Assembly: GCA_050916095.1 (NCBI GenBank)
Contig: CP050901.1
Coordinates: 2,976,001-3,040,000 of the forward strand
Reading direction: 5' to 3'
Origin: JANPCX01 sp050916095
GTDB taxonomy: Bacteria > Pseudomonadota > Gammaproteobacteria > Burkholderiales > Burkholderiaceae_C
DNA length: 64,000 nucleotides
Part shown: positions 54,013 to 62,188 of the stretch, one piece after another
Layout: each line of letters begins with the position of its first letter
Numbering within the stretch: the first letter of the stretch is position 1
The notes under the pieces: model-generated
Databases searched by the model: none
What the model saw: the letters and a program-made list of their open reading frames with translations, nothing else
What the model was told of the DNA's origin: nothing
Program-made: the position numbers and the translations under genes

Positions 54013-54862
54013 CGAACCGCTCCGACGCATACAGCTTGGCTTGCGGTGACTCAGGGAAGCGATCGCGCAGTTGTTGCCCCAACGAAGCCAACCCTTGTGT
54101 GTTGCCCAATTTACGTTCAATGCGCATCGCCAACCAAAGTGTTTGTGGGTTCGCAACTTCTCGCACCGCGTTGATGCGGCGCATCTGGAAGCGGGCGCGC
54201 TCGTAGTCGCCACGACGGTAAAGCACTTCGGCCAGATTCACGGCGATGGATGCATTGCCGGAGTCAATCTCGTAGGCCCGCTGCAATGTCGCCTCCGCTG
54301 CGGGCAAATCACCCGCCCGCGCTTGACAGATACCTTGGGTCAACAAAGTACGAGAGATTTCTTGATTTTGTGGACTGATCAACGCTTGGCGAAACAAACC
54401 GTCGGCCTCGGCGTGACGTTGCTGCTGACACATGTACCAGCCATAGTTTTGCATGGTGTCAACGTCGCGCGGGTTCAGCTGCAAGGCACGCTTGAAACTG
54501 TCCTCGGCCAAGGCATGCTCTCCCATGCTGCCGTAGATCAAACCGCGCAAATTGAAGGCCGGGCCCAGGTTGGGATCCGCAGCCAGCGCCAATTTAACCT
54601 CATCCAATGCCACGCTCATCTGACCCCGACCGAAATAGGCCGATGCCAACTCCAACCTGACCCGAGCACGCCTGGCGTTGTCGGTTTCATCAGACTCAGT
54701 CACCTTGTCTTTCAAATCCGAGGGGTCGCGCGGACCTTTTTGGGCGCACGCACCCAGCAGCGACACGGCCAGCAACAAAACCAACAGGCCCGCCCGGGCC
54801 GACAGGCTCGCTCCAACGCTTGGCACATCCGCGCCCTGGCCATGATCGTTCCGAACAGTCAT
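54005..54862 (-). CDS. pilW: Type IV pilus biogenesis lipoprotein PilW/PilF
   Basis: This 285-residue TPR lipoprotein has a signal with lipobox (LLLAVSLLGACAQ) and about six TPR-like helices (for example RARVRLELASAYFGRGQMSV and DVDTMQNYGWYMCQQQRHAE). PilF/PilW is the pilotin that helps the PilQ secretin assemble. It lies between rlmN and the rodZ-like gene, the order found in many gamma- and betaproteobacteria. Other pilus genes are not in the window. Confidence 0.9.
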   Translation of the reverse strand: MTVRNDHGQGADVPSVGASLSARAGLLVLLLAVSLLGACAQKGPRDPSDLKDKVTESDETDNARRARVRLELASAYFGRGQMSVALDEVKLALAADPNLGPAFNLRGLIYGSMGEHALAEDSFKRALQLNPRDVDTMQNYGWYMCQQQRHAEADGLFRQALISPQNQEISRTLLTQGICQARAGDLPAAEATLQRAYEIDSGNASIAVNLAEVLYRRGDYERARFQMRRINAVREVANPQTLWLAMRIERKLGNTQGLASLGQQLRDRFPESPQAKLYASERFDD

Positions 54863-55998
54863 GCCTTGTTCTCCTGCGGGTTGGTCGGTCGATGAATACG
54901 AATCGGTGATCGCGTTGCAATGCGCTGCTGCACGCGGGTGCGGTCTTGCACTTCTCCGGCCAATTGACCGCAGGCGGCGTCAATGTCGTCGCCGCGGGTT
55001 TTGCGTATGGTGGTGACCAAACCAGCGTCTTGCAGCACAGAAGCGAAGTGTCGCACTTGTTCGCGCGAGGAACAGGTGAGACCGGACGCGGGAAATGGAT
55101 TGAACGGAATGAGGTTGATCTTGCAAGGCACCCGGTTGCGCAACAAAGCAACCAAAGCCCGAGCCTGTTCGACCGAGTCGTTCACACCAGCCAGCATGCA
55201 GTATTCGAAGGTGATGAAGTCACGTGGCGCAGCGTCCAGATAGCGGTTGCAGGCATCCAACAATTCATCAATGGGGTATTTGCGGTTCAGCGGCACCAGA
55301 TCGTCACGCAAGACATCAGAAGGTGCGTGCAAGGACACGGCCAAAGCAACAGGGCAGTCTTGCCGCAAGCGATCGATCAAGGGCACTACGCCTGAAGTGG
55401 ACACTGTCACGCGCCGCCGCGACAAGCCGTAGCCGTGGTCGTCCAGCATGACGCGAAGTGCAGGCACAAGCGCGGCGTAGTTTTGCAAAGGTTCGCCCAT
55501 GCCCATCATCACCACATTGGAGATGACACGCTCACCAGGCGCAACGTTCAAACGCTTGCGCAGGTGGTGCTCAGCAAACCAAAGCTGCGCCACGATCTCG
55601 AATGTGGAGAGGTTGCGGCTGAAACCTTGGTGGCCCGTGGAACAAAAGCGGCAACCCACGGCACAACCTGCTTGAGACGAAATGCACAGCGTGCCTCGAT
55701 CGGCTTCGGGGATGAACACGGTCTCGACCGCATCGCCGCCACCCACATCAAACAGCCACTTGATGGTGCCATCTGACGAGGCCTGTTCGCTGGCCACAGG
55801 CAACGCGCGAACCTCGGCCCGCGTGCGCAGTTTTTCGCGCAGAGACTTGGCCAGGTCCGACATCGCATCCACGTCGGATTCACCTTTTTGATGAACCCAG
55901 CGAAACAGTTGGGTGGCGCGAAAACGCTTTTCACCCAGCTGCTCGCAAAACGCAGCCATGCCTTCCAGATCAAATTCCAGCAGGTTGACGGCGTTCAT
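54859..55998 (-). CDS. rlmN: Dual-specificity 23S rRNA/tRNA adenine-C2 methyltransferase RlmN
   Basis: This 379-residue radical-SAM enzyme methylates C2 of A2503 in 23S rRNA and A37 in tRNAs. The cluster motif CAVGCRFC lies in QAGCAVGCRFCSTGHQGF (about 110-127). VVMMGMGEPLQNY and the C-terminal mechanistic Cys in DIDAACGQLAGE are also present. Its stop overlaps the pilW start by four bases. It lies 30 bp downstream of ndk. Confidence 0.96.
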   Translation of the reverse strand: MNAVNLLEFDLEGMAAFCEQLGEKRFRATQLFRWVHQKGESDVDAMSDLAKSLREKLRTRAEVRALPVASEQASSDGTIKWLFDVGGGDAVETVFIPEADRGTLCISSQAGCAVGCRFCSTGHQGFSRNLSTFEIVAQLWFAEHHLRKRLNVAPGERVISNVVMMGMGEPLQNYAALVPALRVMLDDHGYGLSRRRVTVSTSGVVPLIDRLRQDCPVALAVSLHAPSDVLRDDLVPLNRKYPIDELLDACNRYLDAAPRDFITFEYCMLAGVNDSVEQARALVALLRNRVPCKINLIPFNPFPASGLTCSSREQVRHFASVLQDAGLVTTIRKTRGDDIDAACGQLAGEVQDRTRVQQRIATRSPIRIHRPTNPQENKA

Positions 55999-56028
55999 AA
56001 GATTGAGCCTCGGTTGAGGCCCACTGGT

Positions 56029-56454
56029 TTAGCGGCTGTAAACGTTCATGCCGGGGAAGAAGAAAGCCACTTCCACGGCAGCGGTTTCGGGGGCATCAGA
56101 GCCATGCACGGCATTGGCGTCGATGCTGTCCGCGAAGTCGGCGCGAATAGTGCCTTTTTCAGCCTTCTTCGGATCGGTGGCGCCCATCAAGTCGCGGTTC
56201 TTGGCAATGGCGTTTTCGCCTTCCAGCGCTTGAATCATGACGGGGCCGGAGATCATGAACGACACCAAGTCGTTGAAAAAAGGACGTGCCTTGTGGACTG
56301 CGTAGAAAGCCTCTGCTTCACCGCGCGACAGGTGTGTCATTTTGGCAGCGACTACCTTCAAACCGGCACCCTCAAAACGGGCGTAAATTTGGCCGATCAC
56401 GTTTTTGGCGACGGCGTCGGGTTTGATGATGGAAAGGGTGCGTTCAATGGCCAT
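56029..56454 (-). CDS. ndk: Nucleoside-diphosphate kinase
   Basis: This 141-residue enzyme equilibrates nucleoside di- and triphosphates through a phosphohistidine. It begins AIERTLSIIKPDAVAKNVIG and has the active-site His in NAVHGSDAPETAAVEVAFFF. A GAGGAG-type ribosome-binding site lies upstream. The ndk-rlmN-pilW-rodZ-ispG-hisS order is conserved in Burkholderiales. Confidence 0.97.
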   Translation of the reverse strand: MAIERTLSIIKPDAVAKNVIGQIYARFEGAGLKVVAAKMTHLSRGEAEAFYAVHKARPFFNDLVSFMISGPVMIQALEGENAIAKNRDLMGATDPKKAEKGTIRADFADSIDANAVHGSDAPETAAVEVAFFFPGMNVYSR

Positions 56455-56604
56455 GTTTTTCTCCTCAATGGAATGACTGAATTTATCTACTGAATTTATC
56501 TAATGATTTCGCCAAGTTTGGCAAAGCCTCGAATTTTAGCCTGTGCAAGTGGCGCGCTGATGTCATCAGCTTGCTGACTGCGGGAGAGAACGTGCGTTTG
56601 TCGG

Positions 56605-58662
56605 TCAACGACCACGACGACCGCCACCGCCGCCCTTGCCACCACCGGAGTAACCACCGCCACCACCGCCGCCATAACCACCGCCGCCACCTTGCCCGCC
56701 GCGGCCACCACCGCCGCCTTTGCGGTGGTAAGCATTGGCACCGATATAACCCACCGACGTTTGCAGGGGATCAGGTTCGCGCGGGCTACCTGGCTTGCGC
56801 GGTGCGGGTGCGTCTGGTGCGCTGCCACCTGCACCAAAACCACCGCCGCCATTGCGAAAACCACGCCCACCGGCAGGGCTGCGCGGGTTTTGAACAAAAC
56901 GTTTGTCGAAAGTCTGCTCCAGCGGATTGGGAATACGGGCTGGATCGAAGTCGTCTTCCCACCCCTCTTCCCGGGGTGTGCTGCGTACCACAGGAGGATC
57001 GCGGCGGGCTTGCTGCTGCGGACGACCACCGCGTCCATCGCGCTGCCCATTGAATTCAGGCTTGCCGCCTTGAGGACGTTTGTCATCGCGCCTGTTGTCG
57101 TCACGCCGGACATCGTCACGCCGGTTGTCATCGCGGCGTGGCGGCTTGCCGCCCTTGGCCTTGTGTTGACCACCACGGTCGTTGTCGTGGCGGGATTGAG
57201 AGGTGTGACCCGCGAGTTGGCGGATCAAACGCACATCGGTGTCTTCCAGATCGACCCAAACACCGCGCTTGAGGCCGCGTGGCAATACCACGGTGCCATA
57301 CCGAATGCGGATCAAGCGGCTGACGGTCAGACCTACCGCGTCGAACAATTTGCGCACTTCGCGGTTGCGGCCTTCGGTGATGACCACACGGTACCAGTGG
57401 TTGACGCCCTCGCCGCCACCGTTCTCAATGGAACGGAAACTCGCGCTTTGGCCTTCGATCTCAACGCCAGCCAACAACTTGGCTTTGGCGTCCGGCTCCA
57501 AAGTGCCTAACACTCGAACCGCGTACTCGCGCTCCACTCCAAAACGTGGGTGCATGAGTTTGTTGGCCAAATCACCGGAGTTGGTGAACAGCAGCAAGCC
57601 TTCGGTGTTGATGTCCAACCGTCCGACCGATTGCCATTTTCCCTGGGGCAAACGCGGCAAGCGACGAAACACCGTGGGGCGGTGCTGCGGGTCGTCGTGC
57701 GTGACGACTTCGCCCACAGGCTTGTGATACGCAATGATGCGCGGTGCTGGTGGCACGATGCGCACCCGCACCAAACGCCCGTCCACTTTAATTTGGTCGC
57801 CAAACGAAATGCGCTGGCCCACATGGGCCACTTGTCCATTCACGGTGACCAAACCGTCAACGATCATTTGTTCCATGTCGCGGCGGGAACCAATACCAGA
57901 CTGCGCAAGCACCTTTTGCAATTTGGGTGCGTCCGGTTCGGCCAGCAACACTCGTTTGGGTGCTTCATGCGGGGCAGCGACAGCGTCACCCGACGCAAGG
58001 TCAGCACCAACAGCCTGTGCCTGGGCCGACGATTCACCTGACGCCTCTTCAGCGTCAAATTCGCCAGACAACAAAACCGAGAACACTTCGCCCAGCTTTT
58101 CTTCGACCACTTTGGGGTCCAACGTCACGGGTGCATCGTCTTCATCCAAGCTGACATCGCTGGCCACGGCCATGTTTTGCTGTGAACCAGCCGCATCGTC
58201 ACGGGGACCGACTTCACCGTCTCGGCCACCACGGCGACGATTGCGTCCACGGCGGCGACCACGTTCATCACCTTGGGGTTGATCTGCGATGTTCGTGCTG
58301 GCGTCTTGACCCACAGGCTGCGCGACCGACACTGGCGGTGGTGCTGCGCCTACAGGTGCTACCTCCATCACTGGCGCAGCAGGGGCTGGCACGGGCATCA
58401 CAGCGGGCTCAGAAGCTGCGGCGCTTGGCTCGGCGGCGTCCGCCGCAACCGCCTTACGTTTACGGGCGGGCTTGGCAGCTTTCGGTGCGTCATCCGATGC
58501 CTCAGGGGCCGCTTCAGCCACCTCTGCTGAGGCAGGTGCCTTGACAGCACGTTTGCGACGCACGGGCGCTGCTGCTCCTGACCCCTCCTGTGTGGCGGAA
58601 GTCTCGGGCGACTTCTGCACATCGCCCTCGTTCGACGAAGAAGAATCTGGGTTCACGTTCAT
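56605..58662 (-). CDS. rluB: RluB-type 23S rRNA pseudouridine synthase with long disordered extensions
   Basis: At 685 residues this is more than twice the usual RluB length. The enzyme core is residues about 245-485: an S4 domain (KLQKVLAQSGIGSRRDMEQM) and the catalytic GRLDINTEGLLLFTNSGD with Asp350, a family that modifies U2605 in 23S rRNA. The N-terminal 240 residues are Ala/Pro/Glu-rich with basic patches (RGRRRGRNRRRGGRDG). The last 195 are Arg/Asp repeats (DDNRRDDVRRDDNRRDD) followed by an almost pure Gly tail ending GGGRRGR. Such RGG-like tails usually bind RNA, which here is inference. Confidence 0.93.
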   Translation of the reverse strand: MNVNPDSSSSNEGDVQKSPETSATQEGSGAAAPVRRKRAVKAPASAEVAEAAPEASDDAPKAAKPARKRKAVAADAAEPSAAASEPAVMPVPAPAAPVMEVAPVGAAPPPVSVAQPVGQDASTNIADQPQGDERGRRRGRNRRRGGRDGEVGPRDDAAGSQQNMAVASDVSLDEDDAPVTLDPKVVEEKLGEVFSVLLSGEFDAEEASGESSAQAQAVGADLASGDAVAAPHEAPKRVLLAEPDAPKLQKVLAQSGIGSRRDMEQMIVDGLVTVNGQVAHVGQRISFGDQIKVDGRLVRVRIVPPAPRIIAYHKPVGEVVTHDDPQHRPTVFRRLPRLPQGKWQSVGRLDINTEGLLLFTNSGDLANKLMHPRFGVEREYAVRVLGTLEPDAKAKLLAGVEIEGQSASFRSIENGGGEGVNHWYRVVITEGRNREVRKLFDAVGLTVSRLIRIRYGTVVLPRGLKRGVWVDLEDTDVRLIRQLAGHTSQSRHDNDRGGQHKAKGGKPPRRDDNRRDDVRRDDNRRDDKRPQGGKPEFNGQRDGRGGRPQQQARRDPPVVRSTPREEGWEDDFDPARIPNPLEQTFDKRFVQNPRSPAGGRGFRNGGGGFGAGGSAPDAPAPRKPGSPREPDPLQTSVGYIGANAYHRKGGGGGRGGQGGGGGYGGGGGGGYSGGGKGGGGGRRGR

Positions 58663-59402
58663 GCTTGGGGTTCCATCGGGTCTGACGTTAAATCGGTGTG
58701 AGGAGCGCTGACAACGGCTGTGTCAGCGACCACTGGGGGAGCAAGTTGCAAATCGGCCGCCGTGTCGGCAGGTTCATTCAAAGGCAAATCCAAGGCTGGC
58801 GCAGCTGTATCGTCCAACGCCAAGCTGGCTTGGGGGTCGAGCAACATGGTTTGTTGCGGTGCCAATGCATCCAAGGTGTTGGAATCAAACGAGCCCCCCT
58901 CCAAGAGAGGCAATTGTTCCAAACTGGCCAAACCCAAGTCGTCCAGAAATTGTTTGGTCGTGGCCAACAAAGCGGGACGACCGGGTGCTTCGCGGTAGCC
59001 TATGGCGTCCACCCAGCCCCGGTCTTCCAGCTGCTTGATGATTTGGCTGTTCACGGTCACGCCACGAATATCCTCAATGTCACCCCGTGTCACAGGCTGC
59101 CGGTAAGCAATGATGGCCAAGGTTTCCATGACGGCGCGGGAATACTTGGGTGGCTTTTCTGGGTGCAATCGATCCAAAAACTGGCGCATTTCGGGACGAC
59201 TTTGAAACCGCCATCCAGTCGCCAAACACACCAGCTCCACGCCTTTTCCATCCCAATCGCGGCAGAGCTCATCGAGCAAAATCCGCACGGTATCGGGTGA
59301 AAGTTCATCGTCGAACAGCGCTCGCATGTCGCGCACGGGCATGGGCTCGCGGGCACAAATGAGCGCAGTCTCGAGGACGCGTTTGGCATCCTGTGTATTC
59401 AT
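58659..59402 (-). CDS. scpB: Chromosome segregation/condensation protein ScpB
   Basis: This 247-residue kleisin-associated subunit of the SMC-ScpAB condensin has two winged-helix domains (about 1-85 and 90-165), with YSRAVMETLAIIAYRQPVTR and GDIEDIRGVTVNSQIIKQLE typical of the family. The C-terminal Ala/Asp/Pro-rich tail of about 80 residues is longer than usual. Its stop overlaps the rluB start by four bases; scpB-rluB is a conserved pair. Confidence 0.94.
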   Translation of the reverse strand: MNTQDAKRVLETALICAREPMPVRDMRALFDDELSPDTVRILLDELCRDWDGKGVELVCLATGWRFQSRPEMRQFLDRLHPEKPPKYSRAVMETLAIIAYRQPVTRGDIEDIRGVTVNSQIIKQLEDRGWVDAIGYREAPGRPALLATTKQFLDDLGLASLEQLPLLEGGSFDSNTLDALAPQQTMLLDPQASLALDDTAAPALDLPLNEPADTAADLQLAPPVVADTAVVSAPHTDLTSDPMEPQA

Positions 59403-59759
59403 GGACTTCTTCTACATCCTTGGCCGGCATCAACCGACATGCATCAGGGGACAGTGGTATGCGGGCTACCCTTGGCTCACCACCTTGGTGGGCCGCTGAC
59501 GGTGCCGTCGCGCGTTGCTTGTCTCGTTGCAGGTTCAGTACGCACCATCCCACTGGTGCGGCGATCGGGGGTGCCTAAGCTGTCCGTCCGGGCTCGCCGT
59601 CCCTGCGTACAGGGCTTGCTGGGAGGGTTCGTGTGGGGTGCGTGGTTGGCATCTTGTCGCCAACCCGGGGCACCTTCGTGCACTGAATCGTGGGCCATTG
59701 TAGCCAAGGCGGCGGGTGGTGCACGAATTGTGCTGTTGGCACAGGCCGAGCCGTTGTTT
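59403..59759. other. Gene-poor gap between rluD and scpB
   Basis: This 357-bp stretch lies between two minus-strand genes. Short ORFs on both strands have no recognisable product and look like random reading of GC-rich DNA. It must hold the scpB-rluB promoter, but I could not identify a convincing one. No known RNA, repeat or pseudogene was recognised. A pgeF-like gene, often found after rluD in related genomes, is absent from this gap. Confidence 0.5.
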
Positions 59760-60743
59760 TCAAGGCACCCGAGCCGTGCCCACGACCTGCGTCCAAGCCA
59801 CCGCAAAATCAACCGGTGGATCGGCGCTAAAAACCAGCATGTCACCGCTGACGGGATGAACAAACCTCAAAGCAGTGGCATGCAATGCATGTCGCTCCAT
59901 GCCCAGTGCTGGCTTGCCGCCGTAGACCGTATCACCCACCAGCGGGTGTCCCAGGTGAGACAAATGCACCCGAATTTGGTGCGTACGACCGCTGTGCAAA
60001 ACACAACGCAGCGCGCTCGCGCCAGCCGCACTGGCAAGGCGCTGTACGTCCGTGCGTGCCGGCTTGCCAGAGGCGATGGCCGCCATTCGAATGCGCGACT
60101 TAGGGTCTCGGCCTACCGGCGTGTCTATGCTGGACACCCGGGCTGGAAACTCGCCGTGAACCAAGGTGAGGTATTCCCGATGCACCTCGCGTGCCGCGAT
60201 GGCACGCACCAAGGCCGTGACGGACAACAGCGTTTTCCCCACCACCATCAGCCCCGAGGTGTCCTTGTCTAGCCGGTGCACGATGCCGGCACGGGGCAGC
60301 ACCGCCGCGCCAGCATGGTGGGCCAACAAACCATTGAGCAAGGTGCCCGACCAATTGCCTGCTGCGGGATGCACCACCAAACCAGCGGGCTTGTTGACGA
60401 CGATGAGGTGCTCGTCTTCAAACACCACGGGCACAGTCACCGCTTCGGCCCGAAAGGCCAAACTTTGTGCCGTAGGAACCAGGTCCACCTCAACCTGTTG
60501 CCCCAGCAACAACTTACGTGAAGGCGTGGTGACAACTTGTTGGTTGACACGCACATGGCCCGCCTCCACCAAACCCTGCAAATGGTTGCGCGAAAACTCC
60601 GGTGCCAAAGTCACCAGCACCTTGTCCAGGCGCTGGCCGTGCTGGTCTTTGCCTACGGCTTGTTGACGTGTTTCGGGTACCTCGTCCTGCGGCTCGTCCG
60701 CCTCGTCTTCGAGTGGGGGGGCGTCTCTATAATCAGTTTTCAT
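59760..60743 (-). CDS. rluD: 23S rRNA pseudouridine synthase RluD
   Basis: This 327-residue enzyme makes pseudouridines 1911, 1915 and 1917 in helix 69 of 23S rRNA. After an acidic N-terminal tail comes an S4 domain (RLDKVLVTLAPEFSRNHLQG). The catalytic domain has GIVHRLDKDTSGLMVVGKT (catalytic Asp) and SGRTHQIRVHLSHLGHPLVG. It is divergent from bamD with only 42 bp between starts, a conserved arrangement in proteobacteria. Confidence 0.95.
   Translation of the reverse strand: MKTDYRDAPPLEDEADEPQDEVPETRQQAVGKDQHGQRLDKVLVTLAPEFSRNHLQGLVEAGHVRVNQQVVTTPSRKLLLGQQVEVDLVPTAQSLAFRAEAVTVPVVFEDEHLIVVNKPAGLVVHPAAGNWSGTLLNGLLAHHAGAAVLPRAGIVHRLDKDTSGLMVVGKTLLSVTALVRAIAAREVHREYLTLVHGEFPARVSSIDTPVGRDPKSRIRMAAIASGKPARTDVQRLASAAGASALRCVLHSGRTHQIRVHLSHLGHPLVGDTVYGGKPALGMERHALHATALRFVHPVSGDMLVFSADPPVDFAVAWTQVVGTARVP
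60728..60733 (+). promoter_or_regulatory. Consensus -10 (TATAAT) for bamD
   Basis: TATAAT lies 53 bp before the bamD ATG, inside the first codons of divergent rluD. The -35 region (CTTCGA at 17 bp spacing) is poor, so an activator or a strong extended context may matter. The overlap means bamD and rluD transcription may interfere. Confidence 0.55.
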
Positions 60744-60785
60744 TTTTTGACGGACCCTGCCGCATTAAACGGCGGCTTGCAGCAG

Positions 60786-61598
60786 ATGACTTTGACGATC
60801 AGTTGGAAAACCAGCGCTGCTTTTTGTGCCGCCGGTATGGCAATTTTTTTATCAGCCTGCAGCACATCGCCCAAAGATGAAACAGCAGGCTGGACGGCGG
60901 AACGATTGTATGCAGAGGCCAAAGAAGAAATGTCTGCCGGCAATTGGGAAAAAGCCGGCCGCCTGTATGAACGCCTGGAAGGCCGAGCGACGCTGAACAT
61001 CGTGGCCCAGCAAGCGCAACTGGAACGCGCCTATGCCATGTACCGCTTGGGCGAAAAAGCCCAAGCCCTGGTGGTGCTGGAGCGGTTCATCAAACTCAAC
61101 CCCAGTAGCCCTGCGCTCGACTACGCGCTGTACTTGCAAGGCCTGGTGAACTTCAACGACAACTTGGGGATTTTGGGAGGCCTATCTGGTCAAAACCTCT
61201 CAGAGCGAGACCAACAAGCCTCGCGTGAATCCTTCGTCTCATTCAAACAGTTGGTGGAGCAATTCCCGCAGTCCAAATACGCACCGGACGCCCAACTGCG
61301 GATGGACTACATCGTCAATTCACTTGCTGAGTATGAAGTGCATGTGGCCCGCTACTACTTCCGCCGCGCGGCTTACGTGGCGGCTGCCAACCGTGCACAA
61401 CAAGCAGTGCAAGAGTTCCAACAGTCCCCCGCCACAGAAGAAGCCCTGGCCATCATGGTGTTCAGTTATGACCGCTTGGGTCTGACCGATTTGCGAGACG
61501 CAGCGAAACGCGTTCAGCAGACAAACTTTCCCAAGACCAAGTTTGTGACGGCGGCTTCCTTGGGCTTGCAGGAGAAGCGGTGGTGGCAGGTTTGGTGA
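60786..61598 (+). CDS. bamD: Outer-membrane protein assembly lipoprotein BamD
   Basis: This 270-residue essential BAM lipoprotein has a signal with lipobox (AIFLSACST) and five TPR motifs (WTAERLYAEAKEEMSAGNWE, then KAGRLYERLEGRATLNIVAQ; AQLRMDYIVNSLAEYEVHVA). It binds BamA and recognises outer-membrane protein C-termini. ATG 60786 gives the signal peptide directly; the longer open frame upstream overlaps rluD and is a shadow. It is one of few plus-strand genes. Confidence 0.95.
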   Translation: MTLTISWKTSAAFCAAGMAIFLSACSTSPKDETAGWTAERLYAEAKEEMSAGNWEKAGRLYERLEGRATLNIVAQQAQLERAYAMYRLGEKAQALVVLERFIKLNPSSPALDYALYLQGLVNFNDNLGILGGLSGQNLSERDQQASRESFVSFKQLVEQFPQSKYAPDAQLRMDYIVNSLAEYEVHVARYYFRRAAYVAAANRAQQAVQEFQQSPATEEALAIMVFSYDRLGLTDLRDAAKRVQQTNFPKTKFVTAASLGLQEKRWWQVW

Positions 61599-61757
61599 GG
61601 GCGTTGGAGCCTATCGCATAGATTGCTTCAAAGCCGTGAAAAAAACTTTGCATGAGAAATCTGGGTTCATTTCCACATCTATGCAGGTTTGCACCTAGCC
61701 TCGCTACCGTTCGCATTGCTACGCACCTAAGCCGAGCCACTCCGTATTGAGTTTTTG

Positions 61758-62132
61758 ATGCAGGAAACACAACAAAACAAGTCGTTCATTCAAGAGTGGG
61801 GTGTACTGATCGCATTTGCCGTGATTGCGATCGCCTCTCTCGGTGGTTTTCGAATTTGGACCGAGCATAAGGCGAATCAACCGGTGTCGGAGGCGTATAG
61901 GATTTACCTTGACCAGCTATCCTCCAATTCAAAGAATGCTGAAGCTTTCTTGCAAGATTACTATGCGAAGTATTCACGTCGAACGGTAGCCTCCAAGCAT
62001 TTCGAATCAGTCTGCGGAGCCGCCACGGCACTCGCAGATCATGATGGATTTAATCCTGAGAAAGTGTCGGAACAGATGGCTAGAGCCTGCCGAATGTTCG
62101 CTCCGAATGGGGTCACAGGTTCCATTCCATGA
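61758..62132 (+). CDS. Small single-pass membrane protein, unknown
   Basis: This protein of about 124 residues has one membrane helix near the N-terminus (WGVLIAFAVIAIASLGGF, about 14-31) and a polar periplasmic-type domain of about 90 residues with two Cys (SVCGAAT and RACRMF). ATG 61758 is used; a TTG three bases earlier is also open. Its composition is clearly more AT-rich than the neighbouring genes, suggesting an acquired or fast-evolving gene. No family was recognised. It lies 159 bp after bamD and converges with the helicase gene. Confidence 0.55.
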   Translation: MQETQQNKSFIQEWGVLIAFAVIAIASLGGFRIWTEHKANQPVSEAYRIYLDQLSSNSKNAEAFLQDYYAKYSRRTVASKHFESVCGAATALADHDGFNPEKVSEQMARACRMFAPNGVTGSIP

Positions 62133-62188
62133 CCAAGGACAACACAATCTGATTGACCGCTGATTCAACGACCGAACCAATAGACGCC

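Noticed and set aside
59477..59863. Minus-strand ORF of 128 codons between rluD and scpB
   Set aside because: It overlaps the end of rluD out of frame, is Arg/Thr/Ala/Pro-rich without domains and has no ribosome-binding site.
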